The translations under genes were made by a program, and so were the position numbers. A stretch of 64,000 nt of DNA from Microbacterium testaceum (GTDB taxonomy: Bacteria > Actinomycetota > Actinomycetes > Actinomycetales > Microbacteriaceae). The stretch lies in the NCBI RefSeq assembly GCF_003075375.1, contig NZ_QDFT01000003.1:62029-126028 (forward strand), given 5' to 3'. Below, piece by piece: positions 52,094-60,949 of the stretch. The notes under the pieces are model-generated. The model searched no databases. It was not told the origin of the DNA and saw nothing but the letters and a program-made list of their open reading frames with translations. Each line of letters begins with the position of its first letter. The first letter of the stretch is position 1.

Positions 52094-52725
52094 GCGGCGC
52101 CGTGTCGACCGACGACCTCGTCGCGTGGATCCGCGCGTTCCGCGATGCCGTCGCCGCCCACAAGGACGAGTTGACCCGCCTCGACTCCGAGATCGGCGAC
52201 GCGGACCACGGCTCCAACATGGCGCGCGGCCTCGACGCGGTCGTCGCCAGACTCGACCCCGCCCCCGCGACCCCGGCCGAGTTGTTCAAGACCGTCGGGA
52301 TGACGCTGGTGTCGACCGTCGGCGGGGCGAGCGGCCCCCTGTACGGAACCCTGTTCCTGCGCATGGGCCCCGCTCTCGCGTCGGCGGAGCAGATGGATGC
52401 CACCGCCCTGGGCGCGGCGCTGCGCGCCGGCGTCGAGGGGGTCGTCGCCCGTGGCAAGGCCGAGGTCGGCGACAAGACGATGATCGACGCCCTGACCCCC
52501 GCCCTCGACGCCTGGGACGCCGCCGCGAGCGGCTCTGCGGCGGACGCTGCCCGCGCCGCGGCCGAGGCGGCCGCCCGTGGGCGGGACGCCACGGTCCCGC
52601 TCGTGGCGCGCAAGGGCCGGGCCAGCTACCTCGGCGAGCGCAGCGCCGGGCACCTCGACCCCGGCGCCGCCTCGGCGACGCTGCTGCTCGAAGCGCTGCG
52701 CGACACCCTGGCGGGCACCGAGTGA
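52090..52725 (+). CDS. dhaL: Dihydroxyacetone kinase subunit DhaL
   Basis: A 211-residue nucleotide-binding subunit. The Mg-ADP ligands lie in DSEIGDADHGSNMARGL near residue 40, and VGGASGPLYGTLFLRMG, DKTMIDALTP and RKGRASYLGERSAGH follow, all typical of DhaL. ADP stays bound as a cofactor and is rephosphorylated by DhaM. The start overlaps the dhaK stop (ATGA at 52090-52093). Confidence 0.95.
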   Translation: MSGAVSTDDLVAWIRAFRDAVAAHKDELTRLDSEIGDADHGSNMARGLDAVVARLDPAPATPAELFKTVGMTLVSTVGGASGPLYGTLFLRMGPALASAEQMDATALGAALRAGVEGVVARGKAEVGDKTMIDALTPALDAWDAAASGSAADAARAAAEAAARGRDATVPLVARKGRASYLGERSAGHLDPGAASATLLLEALRDTLAGTE

Positions 52726-53453
52726 TCGGCATCGTCGCGGTCTCGCACAGTCGCGCCCTGGCAGAGGCGGCCGTCGAGCTCGCTCTGCAGATGGGCGGAG
52801 AGGACCCGCCCCGCGTCCGCGTCGCCGCCGGAGGTCCCGACGGCGATCTGGGCACGGATGCCGTGGCCATCGCAGCCGCGATCGACGACGCCGACGGCGG
52901 CGACGGGGTGCTGGTGCTGATGGATCTGGGGTCCGCGCTCCTGAGCGCCGAGACGGCTCTCGAGTTCGTGGCATCCCCGGACCGCGTGACGCTCAGCTCC
53001 GCGCCGTTCGTCGAGGGTCTCGTGGCCGCGGTGGTGACCGCCGCGGGCGGTGCCGACTTGGACACGGTCGCCGCGGAGATCCGCGGCGCCGCCGAGGCGA
53101 AACGCGTCCACCTCGGCGACGACGGCGGGTCCCCGGCATCCCCCGCCCCCGATGAGCCTGCGGTGCGGGAGGGCGACGACACGTTCTTCGAGACCGTCGT
53201 GGTGAACCCCTCGGGCCTGCACGCGCGGCCCGCGGCGACGTTCGTCAAGGCGGCGTCGCGCTACGACGCGGACGTCCGCATCGAGGACCTCGACGCCGGC
53301 TCCGACGAGGTGTCGGCGCGCAGTCTGCTCGCGCTCATGGCGCTGGGGGTGCGGCAAGGGGCACGGGTGCGCGTCCGCGCGACGGGCCCGCAGGCGCGAC
53401 AGGCGCTGGACGAGCTGCGCGCGCTCATCGACGACGGCTTCGGCGAGCGCTGA
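52722..53453 (+). CDS. dhaM: PTS-dependent dihydroxyacetone kinase phosphotransferase DhaM (EIIA-HPr fusion)
   Basis: A 243-residue protein with two phosphotransfer domains: an EIIA-mannose-like domain (His9 in GIVAVSHSRALAEA) and an HPr-like domain after an Asp/Pro linker (NPSGLHARPAATF, about residue 165). The third, enzyme I-like domain of E. coli DhaM is absent, so it must take phosphate from the general PTS. Start GTG 52722 overlaps the dhaL stop as GTGA. It phosphorylates the ADP on DhaL. Confidence 0.93.
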   Translation: MIGIVAVSHSRALAEAAVELALQMGGEDPPRVRVAAGGPDGDLGTDAVAIAAAIDDADGGDGVLVLMDLGSALLSAETALEFVASPDRVTLSSAPFVEGLVAAVVTAAGGADLDTVAAEIRGAAEAKRVHLGDDGGSPASPAPDEPAVREGDDTFFETVVVNPSGLHARPAATFVKAASRYDADVRIEDLDAGSDEVSARSLLALMALGVRQGARVRVRATGPQARQALDELRALIDDGFGER

Positions 53454-53477
53454 GCGCCGCCTCGACCCGTCGACGTC

Positions 53478-54443
53478 TCAGCGCGTGACGCTGAGCAGGC
53501 GCCGGGCGAGCGATTCCTCGACGACGAGCTCGGTGATGAGGTCGGCGGCGAGTGCGCCGCGCAGCCCGTCGAGCTTCGACAGGCTCGACACCACGCAGAA
53601 CCGGCGCGGGATGCGGCGGACGGTGTCGAGGTCGGGCCCGCTGGAGCGTTCGTTCAGCTCGGGCACGTCGCTGGACCCGTCGGCGCGGTAGAAGACGGTG
53701 GCGCAGTCTCCCACGATCCCCTCGCGCTCGATGACCGCGCGGTCGCGCTCGTCGAAGTAGTCACCGCTGTACACGTGCGACGGCACGTCGGCGTGCGGTG
53801 ATCCGAGGCCGAAGACGAACAGGCCCACGCGCTGCTGGATCTCGAGCACGGAGCGCACGGAGCGCTCGCGCCACATCGCCTGCTTGGTCCGGGGGTCGTC
53901 GAAGAGGGCCGGCACCGGGAACTGGTGCACCGACGACGACCAGGCCGCGCCGAACTTCGACAGGATCTCCCCCGCATAGGGGATGCCGGAGGTCCGCACG
54001 TTCGCGGCGCCGTTCATCTGCACGATGTGCGTGTCGTGGACGTCCTTGAGCGGAACGTGGCGGGCGACCGCCGAGAGGGTCGAGCCCCACGCGACGCCCA
54101 CCGTCATGGACGACTCGACCCGCTCGGCGAGGATGCGTGCCGCCGTCAGCGCCGTGCGCTCCAGGCGTTCGGCCTCGGAGGTGCGGGTGGGGGTGGGGAC
54201 GACGTGGGCGGTGATGCCGAAGCGGTCGGCGATGCGCTGCGCCATCTGCCCGCGGGCGTCGTCGGGCGGACTGATCGAGATCGTGACGAGTCCGACGTCG
54301 CGGGCGTGCTGCAGCAGGCGCGACACCGAGGAGCGCGACACCCGCATCTCATGGGCGATGGCATCCATCGTGAGGTCCTGCATGTAGTACAGCTGCGCCG
54401 CACGCAGAGCGTCTCGGGAACGCTCCTCCGCCGCCGTCGTCAC
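53478..54443 (-). CDS. SorC/DeoR-type sugar-binding transcriptional regulator
   Basis: A 321-residue regulator: N-terminal helix-turn-helix (residues about 23-48, [19 protein letters not shown]) and a C-terminal sugar-phosphate-binding domain typical of SorC/CggR, with VGVAWGSTLSAVARHV and GIVGDCATVFY. The effector is probably a phosphorylated triose or glycerol 3-phosphate. It converges on dhaM and diverges from glpD, so it likely governs the glycerol/dihydroxyacetone block. Start GTG 54443 has GAGGA upstream. A 35-bp inverted repeat in the shared spacer is a candidate operator. Confidence 0.9.
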   Translation of the reverse strand: MTTAAEERSRDALRAAQLYYMQDLTMDAIAHEMRVSRSSVSRLLQHARDVGLVTISISPPDDARGQMAQRIADRFGITAHVVPTPTRTSEAERLERTALTAARILAERVESSMTVGVAWGSTLSAVARHVPLKDVHDTHIVQMNGAANVRTSGIPYAGEILSKFGAAWSSSVHQFPVPALFDDPRTKQAMWRERSVRSVLEIQQRVGLFVFGLGSPHADVPSHVYSGDYFDERDRAVIEREGIVGDCATVFYRADGSSDVPELNERSSGPDLDTVRRIPRRFCVVSSLSKLDGLRGALAADLITELVVEESLARRLLSVTR

Positions 54444-54471
54444 GATCGATCCTCATGCATGGATACCATTG

Positions 54472-54506
54472 TGCACGTTTGTTCAAGGGGCTTGCAACAA
54501 CGTGCA
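54472..54506. promoter_or_regulatory. Candidate operator between the SorC-type regulator and glpD
   Basis: TGCACGTT (54472-54479) and AACGTGCA (54499-54506) form an inverted repeat that extends inward as GTT/AAC with a one-base offset. It is centred about 65 bp before the glpD start and 45 bp before the regulator start. A further ACAAACAACG lies nearby at 54531. Confidence 0.5.
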
Positions 54507-54555
54507 GACGGGCGCATCCTGATCGTCGTACAAACAACGAAAGGTCGCAGTCGAC

Positions 54556-56274
54556 ATGTCGTCTCCCGCTTCTCCGCTCCGCGCCGACGTCCAGGCGCTC
54601 CGTGACGCCGAGGACCTCGACGTCCTCATCATCGGTGGAGGCATCAACGGCCTCGCCACCCTGCGCGACCTGGCCCTGCAGGGCGTGAGCGTCGCGCTCG
54701 TCGAGCGCGGGGACTTCGTCTCCGGTGCGTCGTCGGCATCGAGCCACATGGTGCACGGCGGCATCCGCTACCTCGAGAACGGCGAGTTCCGCCTGGTCAA
54801 AGAGGCGGTCACCGAGCGCAACGACCTCCTCAAGACGGCCCCCCACTACGTCAAGCCGCTCGAGACGACGATTCCGATCTACAAGACGTTCTCGGGCATC
54901 CTCTCCGCTCCGTTCCGCCTGCTGGTGACGCACGGTCGCGGCAAGCCCAACGAGCGCGGCGCCCTGCTGATCAAGGTCGGCCTGATCATGTACGACACCT
55001 TCTCGCGCGACGGCGGCACCGTTCCCCGCCACAAGTTCCTGGGAAAGAAGAAGTCGCTCGCCGAGCTGCCCCAGCTCAACAACAACCTCGCCTACACGGC
55101 CACCTACTTCGACGCGTCGATGCACGACCCCGAGCGCATCGCGCTCGACGTCCTGCGCGACGGCATCGAGGCGGGCGCGGGCCGCACGCAGGCCGTCAAC
55201 TACGTCTCGGCCGTCGGCGCCGACGCGAACGGCGTGCGCGTGCGCGACGAGGTCTCGGGCGAGGAGTTCAGCGTCAAGGCCAAGGTCATCCTGAACACCG
55301 CCGGCCCCTGGACCGACCTCGCCAACGAGGCCATGGGGCTCAAGACCCAGTTCATGGGCGGCACCAAGGGCTCGCACATCGTCCTCGACAACCCCGAGCT
55401 GCTCGCCGCCACCGGCGGACGCGAGATCTTCTTCGAGCACTCCGACGGCCGCATCGTGCTGATCTACCCGCTCAAGGACCGCGTCCTCGTCGGCACGACC
55501 GACATCGACGCCGACCCCGGCAAGCCGGTCGTCTGCACCGACGACGAGATCGAGTACTTCTTCGACCTGATCGGCCACGTCTTCCCCACCGTGGGCGTCG
55601 ACCGTTCGCAGATCGTCTACACCTTCTCCGGCATCCGCCCCCTCCCCCGGCACGACGACACGGCCCCGGGCTTCGTCTCGCGCGACTACCGCATCGTCGA
55701 GGACGAGATCGCGGGCGTGCCCGCCATGAGCCTCGTCGGCGGTAAGTGGACCACCTTCCGCGCCCTCGCCGAGCACCTCAGCATGAAGACGCTGCAGAAG
55801 CTCCGTCGTCCGCACCGTGTGAGCACCCAGGGGCTGTCGATCGGTGGCGGAGCCGGATTCCCGTCCACGCCCGAACAGCGGCGTCGCTGGATCTCGGCCC
55901 GCACGAATGCGCACTCGGCGGAGCTCGTGGATGCCATGCTCGAGCGGTACGGCACCCGCGCCGACGTGATCCTCGCCGCCCTGCCGGCCGAGCCGACGCC
56001 GGTCGAGGACGCCCCCGGGTACTACCGCGAGGAGCTCGCCTGGATCGCCGAGAACGAGCAGGTCGTGCACCTGATCGACGTGCTGCTGCGCCGCACGCAC
56101 CTCGCCTTCGTCGGCGGGATGACCGAGCGCACGCTGCGCGAGGTCGCCGAGGCCGTCGCCGGCCCGCTCGGCTGGGACGCCGCGCGCATCGACGACGAGG
56201 TGACCCGCACCACCGAGATCCTGCGGTCGGCGCACCGCGTCGATCTCGCTCAGGCCGGGGTCGCTCGAATCTGA
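54556..56274 (+). CDS. glpD: Aerobic glycerol-3-phosphate dehydrogenase
   Basis: A 572-residue flavoprotein that oxidises glycerol 3-phosphate to dihydroxyacetone phosphate at the membrane, passing electrons to quinone. The FAD loop is DVLIIGGGINGLATLRDLAL (residues about 20-39), followed by SSASSHMVHGGIRYLENG and the later VGTTDIDADPGKP; a helical C-terminal domain of about 150 residues follows. Start ATG 54556 has GAAAGG upstream. First of the glpD-glpF-glpK genes. Confidence 0.95.
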   Translation: MSSPASPLRADVQALRDAEDLDVLIIGGGINGLATLRDLALQGVSVALVERGDFVSGASSASSHMVHGGIRYLENGEFRLVKEAVTERNDLLKTAPHYVKPLETTIPIYKTFSGILSAPFRLLVTHGRGKPNERGALLIKVGLIMYDTFSRDGGTVPRHKFLGKKKSLAELPQLNNNLAYTATYFDASMHDPERIALDVLRDGIEAGAGRTQAVNYVSAVGADANGVRVRDEVSGEEFSVKAKVILNTAGPWTDLANEAMGLKTQFMGGTKGSHIVLDNPELLAATGGREIFFEHSDGRIVLIYPLKDRVLVGTTDIDADPGKPVVCTDDEIEYFFDLIGHVFPTVGVDRSQIVYTFSGIRPLPRHDDTAPGFVSRDYRIVEDEIAGVPAMSLVGGKWTTFRALAEHLSMKTLQKLRRPHRVSTQGLSIGGGAGFPSTPEQRRRWISARTNAHSAELVDAMLERYGTRADVILAALPAEPTPVEDAPGYYREELAWIAENEQVVHLIDVLLRRTHLAFVGGMTERTLREVAEAVAGPLGWDAARIDDEVTRTTEILRSAHRVDLAQAGVARI

Positions 56275-56280
56275 GAGAAC

Positions 56281-56312
56281 GTGCGGGCGTGCCGTCTGTT
56301 GCACGCCCGCAC
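56281..56312 (+). terminator. Hairpin between glpD and glpF
   Basis: GTGCGGGCGTGC (56281-56292) pairs perfectly with GCACGCCCGCAC (56301-56312); eight-base loop, 6 bp past the glpD stop. May reduce readthrough into glpF. Confidence 0.75.
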
Positions 56313-56395
56313 GCGCCCCATAGGTTCGGATCACCGAGCCGCATCACCACCCGAGCCGAAGGTGTCCGGGTGTCAGAAGAAAGGTCGATGACGAC

Positions 56396-57151
56396 ATGCA
56401 AGAAGTGAACCTGGGGCTGTACTTCCTCTCGGAGGTGGTGGGCACCGCGATGCTGATCCTGTTGGGTTGCGGCGTGGTGGCCAACGTCGCCCTCGCCAAG
56501 ACCAAGGGCAATGCCGGCGGAACCCTGATGGTCAACTGGGGCTGGGGCCTGGCGGTCTTCGCCGGTGTCATCGTCTCGGCGTACTCCGGTGCGCAGCTGA
56601 ACCCCGCCGTGTCGATCGGCCTGCTGGTGGCGGGCAAGATCGGCTTCGTCCAGTTCCTGGTCGCCGTCGCTGCGCAGCTGGTCGGCGCGATCATCGGTGC
56701 CGTGCTGGCCTGGGCCTCGTACAAGCAGCACTTCGACGACGAGCCCGACCCCGCCGCCAAGCTCGGCGTGTTCTCGACGGGACCGGCGATCCGCTCGTAC
56801 GGTTTCAACTTCCTCACCGAGGTCATCGCGACCTTCGTGCTGGTGTTCGTGATCTTCGGCTTCAGCGACTACGGCGTGGCCGACATCGGCGTGCCCGGAG
56901 GCATCGGGGGCCTTGCCGCCGTTCCGGTCGCCCTGCTCGTGGTCGGCATCGGCGCCTCGCTCGGCGGACCCACCGGTTACGCCATCAACCCCGCTCGCGA
57001 CCTCGGCCCCCGCATCGCCCACGCGATCCTGCCCATCAAGGGCAAGGGATCGAGCGACTGGGGCTACGCCTGGGTCCCCGTGGCCGGCCCCCTCGTCGGC
57101 GGTCTGCTCGCGGGTGTGCTCGCTCCTGTCCTGCTGGGCCTGGGCAAGTAA
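56396..57151 (+). CDS. glpF: Glycerol facilitator (aquaglyceroporin)
   Basis: A 251-residue channel of the MIP family with six helices. Both half-helix motifs are present: GAQLNPAVSIGL and GYAINPARDLGPR; the Asp after the second NPA marks a glycerol rather than a water channel. It lets glycerol enter by diffusion. Start ATG 56396 has AAAGG upstream. The 100 bases before glpK hold no further gene. Confidence 0.95.
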   Translation: MQEVNLGLYFLSEVVGTAMLILLGCGVVANVALAKTKGNAGGTLMVNWGWGLAVFAGVIVSAYSGAQLNPAVSIGLLVAGKIGFVQFLVAVAAQLVGAIIGAVLAWASYKQHFDDEPDPAAKLGVFSTGPAIRSYGFNFLTEVIATFVLVFVIFGFSDYGVADIGVPGGIGGLAAVPVALLVVGIGASLGGPTGYAINPARDLGPRIAHAILPIKGKGSSDWGYAWVPVAGPLVGGLLAGVLAPVLLGLGK

Positions 57152-57247
57152 CCCACCTTCTCCTCCCGGGGGCGTCGACGCTCGCGCGGCGCCCCCTCTC
57201 CACGTCACACCTTCACCACTTAACGAACAAGACAAAGGAGTCCATCC

Positions 57248-58759
57248 ATGGCCGACTACGTCCTCGCCATCGACCAGGGCACGACCTCGACGCGCGCGAT
57301 GATCTTCGACAAGTCCGGGAGCGTCGTCTCCGTCGGACAGAAGGAGCACGAGCAGATCTTCCCGCGCGCCGGGTGGGTCGAGCACGATCCCCTCGAGATC
57401 TGGCGCAACACCCAGGAAGTGATCGGCCTCGCCCTGAGCCGCGCCGACATCACCCGCCACGACATCGCCGCCGTCGGCATCACCAACCAGCGCGAAACCG
57501 CGGTGGTCTGGGACAAGAACACCGGCAAGCCCGTGTACAACGCCATCGTCTGGCAGGACACCCGCACGCAGACGATCGTCGACCGCCTCGCCGACGGCGA
57601 CCCGGAGCGCTACAAGAGCATCGTCGGCCTGCCCCTGGCGACCTACTTCTCGGGCACCAAGATCGTGTGGATCCTCGAGAACGTCGACGGAGCGCGCGAG
57701 AAGGCCGAAGCCGGCGACCTGCTGTTCGGCACCACCGACACCTGGGTGCTGTGGAACCTCACGGGCGGCATCGACGGCGGCGTGCACGCCACCGACGTCA
57801 CCAACGCCAGCCGCACGCTCTTCATGGACCTCGAGACGCTGTCGTGGCGCGAGGACATCCTCGCCGACTTCGGCGTGCCCGCCTCGATGCTCCCCGAGAT
57901 CCGCTCCTCGTCCGAGGTGTACGGCACCGTCGAGTCCTCGTCGCTGCTGCGCGAGACGCCGATCGCCGGCATCCTGGGCGATCAGCAGGCCGCGACCTTC
58001 GGCCAGGCCGCCTTCGACCCGGGCGAGAGCAAGAACACCTACGGCACGGGCAACTTCCTCATCTTCCAGACGGGTGAAGAGATCGTCCACTCCAAGAACG
58101 GTCTGCTCACGACCCTCGGCTACAAGCTGGGCGACCAGCCGGCGCGCTACGCGCTCGAGGGGTCGATCGCCGTGACCGGTTCGCTCATCCAGTGGCTGCG
58201 CGACCAGCTCGGGATCATCTCGTCGGCCCCCGAGGTCGAGGCCCTCGCCTCGAGCGTGGACGACAACGGCGGCGTGTACTTCGTGCCGGCGTTCTCGGGC
58301 CTGTTCGCGCCCTACTGGCGTCCGGACGCGCGCGGCGCGATCGTCGGCATGACGCGTTACGTCAACCGCGGTCACATCGCCCGCGCCGCTCTGGAGGCCA
58401 CGGCCTTCCAGTCGCGCGAGGTGCTCGACGCGGTCAACGCCGACTCGGGCGTCGACCTGGCCGAGCTCAAGGTCGACGGCGGCATGACCGCCAACGACGC
58501 GCTGATGCAGTTCCAGGCCGACATCCTCGGCGTGCCGGTCGTTCGCCCGGTGGTCGCCGAGACCACCGCCCTGGGCGCCGCGTACGCCGCGGGCCTCGCG
58601 GTCGGGTTCTGGGACAACCTGGACGACCTGCGTGCCAACTGGCAGGAGGACAAGCGCTGGGAGCCCGACATGGACGGCGGCGAGCGCGACCGCCAGCTGC
58701 GCCTGTGGAAGAAGGCCGTCACCAAGTCGATGGACTGGGTCGACGACGACGTGGAGTGA
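57248..58759 (+). CDS. glpK: Glycerol kinase
   Basis: A 503-residue FGGY kinase phosphorylating glycerol with [21 protein letters not shown] and [19 protein letters not shown] (N-terminal half), [10 protein letters not shown], and [20 protein letters not shown] and [18 protein letters not shown] (C-terminal) are all intact. Start ATG 57248 has AAAGGAG at eight bases. Followed by a strong hairpin. Confidence 0.97.
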   Translation: MADYVLAIDQGTTSTRAMIFDKSGSVVSVGQKEHEQIFPRAGWVEHDPLEIWRNTQEVIGLALSRADITRHDIAAVGITNQRETAVVWDKNTGKPVYNAIVWQDTRTQTIVDRLADGDPERYKSIVGLPLATYFSGTKIVWILENVDGAREKAEAGDLLFGTTDTWVLWNLTGGIDGGVHATDVTNASRTLFMDLETLSWREDILADFGVPASMLPEIRSSSEVYGTVESSSLLRETPIAGILGDQQAATFGQAAFDPGESKNTYGTGNFLIFQTGEEIVHSKNGLLTTLGYKLGDQPARYALEGSIAVTGSLIQWLRDQLGIISSAPEVEALASSVDDNGGVYFVPAFSGLFAPYWRPDARGAIVGMTRYVNRGHIARAALEATAFQSREVLDAVNADSGVDLAELKVDGGMTANDALMQFQADILGVPVVRPVVAETTALGAAYAAGLAVGFWDNLDDLRANWQEDKRWEPDMDGGERDRQLRLWKKAVTKSMDWVDDDVE

Positions 58760-58775
58760 TCCCCGCGTGAACATC

Positions 58776-58808
58776 GGAACCCCGTCGGCCCCGTGCCGGC
58801 GGGGTTCC
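58776..58808 (+). terminator. Terminator hairpin of glpK
   Basis: GGAACCCCG (58776-58784) pairs with CGGGGTTCC (58800-58808), 17 bp past the stop codon. Confidence 0.75.
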
Positions 58809-58879
58809 GTCGTCTCCGGCGGCCGCGGTCCCCGGGCCCGTGCGGGGCGGCCGGGTCACGGCATCCGGATGCCGTCCCC

Positions 58880-59359
58880 TCAGCGCCGCGGCTTGGGGAA
58901 CGCCGCCCGCATGGTGTCGGACTGCAGGTAGTCGCTCACGCCGATCAGCAGGAGCGCGAACAGGATCTGCTCGGTGACCACCCAGAACGGATAGAGCCCC
59001 GGGATCGCCGCGAGCACGAGGGCGACCACCGGGAAGATGCGGCTGAACAGCTGCAGGCGCCGGAACGCCCAGTACCACCCCGCCCGCGCGCGCCAGAGGA
59101 AATAGAACAGCGTCGTCGTGATGGCGAGCACCACCAGGCACCGCATCCACACGGAGAAACCGACGTCGTCGCCGCGGCTCGTCATCACCAGGGCGACGAC
59201 GACCGTCGCCAGCCCCAGGACGAAGCCCGCCCCCAGCAGGACGGTGATCGCCGTGAACGCACGGCGCACCTTCGGATCGTCCGAGACCGCGACGCGGTGG
59301 TCGGCCTGACGACCTCCGGCGATCCGGTCGAGGCGGCGGAGGGCGGGTTCGAGCTGCAT
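58880..59359 (-). CDS. Four-helix membrane protein of unknown function
   Basis: A 159-residue protein with hydrophobic segments at residues about 38-62, 72-94, 105-124 and 127-145, and a charged cytoplasmic N-terminus of 35 residues. No named domain recognised. Start ATG 59359 follows TATTGT by six bases; the open frame upstream to 59713 overlaps the OsmC gene and is rejected. Confidence 0.7.
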   Translation of the reverse strand: MQLEPALRRLDRIAGGRQADHRVAVSDDPKVRRAFTAITVLLGAGFVLGLATVVVALVMTSRGDDVGFSVWMRCLVVLAITTTLFYFLWRARAGWYWAFRRLQLFSRIFPVVALVLAAIPGLYPFWVVTEQILFALLLIGVSDYLQSDTMRAAFPKPRR

Positions 59360-59406
59360 GCGCTCACAATACGACGCGCAGCCGGAACGCCCGTCGCACC
59401 GCCCCG

Positions 59407-59877
59407 TCAGCCGACGGTGACCACCGGCTCGTGGCGCACGGGGAAGTTCACCGAGTTGGCGATGAAGCACCACTCGCGGGCCTGGCGATGGGCGGCGGTC
59501 GCGGCCTCGACCATCGACTCCTCGGCGACGCGCACCCGGGGTCGCAGCACCACCTCGGTGAACGCTCCTCCGCTGTTGCCGTCCTCCTGCAGCGTCCCCG
59601 ACGCGTCGTCCTCGTACCCGGTCACCACGACACCGGTCGTGACGCACGCGTGCAGGTACGACAACAGGTGGCATTCGCTGAGCGCCGCGAGCAGCAGCTC
59701 CTCGGGGTTCCACTTGGCGGGGTCGCCGCGGAAGGGCTTGTCGGCGGATGCCGCGATCGCGGGCTTCCCGTCGACCTCGAGCGTGACGGCGCGGTCGTAG
59801 TCGCGATAGCCGCTCGTCCCGGTGCCGCGATCACCGGTCCAGGTCGAGCGCAGGCGGTAGTGGTGCTCTCCGTTCAT
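59407..59877 (-). CDS. OsmC family protein
   Basis: A 156-residue protein of the OsmC/Ohr fold, thiol-dependent reductases of organic hydroperoxides. The peroxidatic Cys is in LLLAALSECHLLSYLHAC (N-terminal of the two) and the resolving Cys in AREWCFIANS. NPEELLLAALSECHL is the family core. Start ATG 59877; the frame is open upstream but no signal lies there. It diverges from the asparaginase gene. Confidence 0.88.
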   Translation of the reverse strand: MNGEHHYRLRSTWTGDRGTGTSGYRDYDRAVTLEVDGKPAIAASADKPFRGDPAKWNPEELLLAALSECHLLSYLHACVTTGVVVTGYEDDASGTLQEDGNSGGAFTEVVLRPRVRVAEESMVEAATAAHRQAREWCFIANSVNFPVRHEPVVTVG

Positions 59878-59950
59878 GTCCCCAGTCTGCCCCTCCCCCG
59901 CGCCCGCGCGGGCCGGAGGAACGCCGGACCCGCCGGGATACGATGGTCGG

Positions 59951-60934
59951 ATGCCCGCCACGCCCCCCGCCTCCGTCGAACTCGCCGTCGTCGAACGCAA
60001 CGGCTTCGTCGAGTCACGCCATCACGGCGTCGCCGTCGTGCTCGCCCCCGACGGCACCGAGAAGCTGGCCCTGGGCGAGGTGACCGCCGCGTTCCTCCCC
60101 CGGTCGAGCATGAAGCCGCTCCAGGCGCTCGCGTGCCTGTCGGCCGGGGCCGAGCTCGCCGACGAGCGCCTCGCGATCGCGATGGCGAGCCACTGCGGCA
60201 CCGAACGTCACGCCGAGGTCGCCCGCGGCATCCTGCAGTCCGCCGGTCTCACCGAGGACGACCTGGGGTGCCCCGCCGCGTGGCCCACCGACACCGCCTC
60301 GCGCGACGAGATGGTGCGCGATCACGCCGCGCCGTCACCGCTGCGCATGAACTGCTCGGGCAAGCACGCCGCCATGCTCGTGACGTGCGTGGCCAACGGC
60401 TGGCCCACCGAGGGGTACCTCGACGTGCAGCACCCGCTGCAGGTGCACATCCGCGAGGTGATCGAGCGTCTCGTCGGCGAACGCATGACGACGACGGCGA
60501 TCGACGGCTGCGGCGCCCCGGTCTACGCCATGAGCCTGGTCGGTCTGGCGCGGGCGATCCAGCGCATCGCCACGTCGTCCGAGCGCTCGCCGTTCGCCCT
60601 GCACCGCAGTGCCGGCACCCTGGTGCGCGCGGTGCGCGAGAACGCCTGGACCATCGACGGTCCCGGGCGCCCCGACACCGTCGTCATCGAGCGCCTGGGC
60701 GTCTTCAGCAAGATGGGCGCCGAGGGCGTGCAGGTCATGACGGCTCCCGACGGCACCACGGTCGCGCTGAAGATGCTCGACGGATCCAACCGGGCCGGAT
60801 GGGCGGTGGCGTTGCGCCTGCTCGAGCGGGTCGGAGCCCTCTCGGCTCAGGACGTCGCGGACACCCTCGCCCTGCTGCCGCTGAGCATCTCGGGCGGCGG
60901 CCGCGAGGTCGGCGCCATCCGCTCCGCGGTCTGA
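59951..60934 (+). CDS. L-asparaginase, zinc-type (Rhizobium etli AnsA/ReAV class)
   Basis: A 327-residue asparaginase of the third structural class, hydrolysing L-asparagine to aspartate and ammonia. The Ser-x-x-Lys pair is in RSSMKPLQA, and the zinc ligands are in MNCSGKHAAML (Cys and Lys) and DGCGAPVYAMS (Cys). The family differs from the E. coli type, which lacks these residues. Start ATG 59951 follows TACGAT by six bases. Aspartate made here could be used by aspA. Confidence 0.88.
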   Translation: MPATPPASVELAVVERNGFVESRHHGVAVVLAPDGTEKLALGEVTAAFLPRSSMKPLQALACLSAGAELADERLAIAMASHCGTERHAEVARGILQSAGLTEDDLGCPAAWPTDTASRDEMVRDHAAPSPLRMNCSGKHAAMLVTCVANGWPTEGYLDVQHPLQVHIREVIERLVGERMTTTAIDGCGAPVYAMSLVGLARAIQRIATSSERSPFALHRSAGTLVRAVRENAWTIDGPGRPDTVVIERLGVFSKMGAEGVQVMTAPDGTTVALKMLDGSNRAGWAVALRLLERVGALSAQDVADTLALLPLSISGGGREVGAIRSAV

Positions 60935-60949
60935 CGCCGACCGGCGGTC

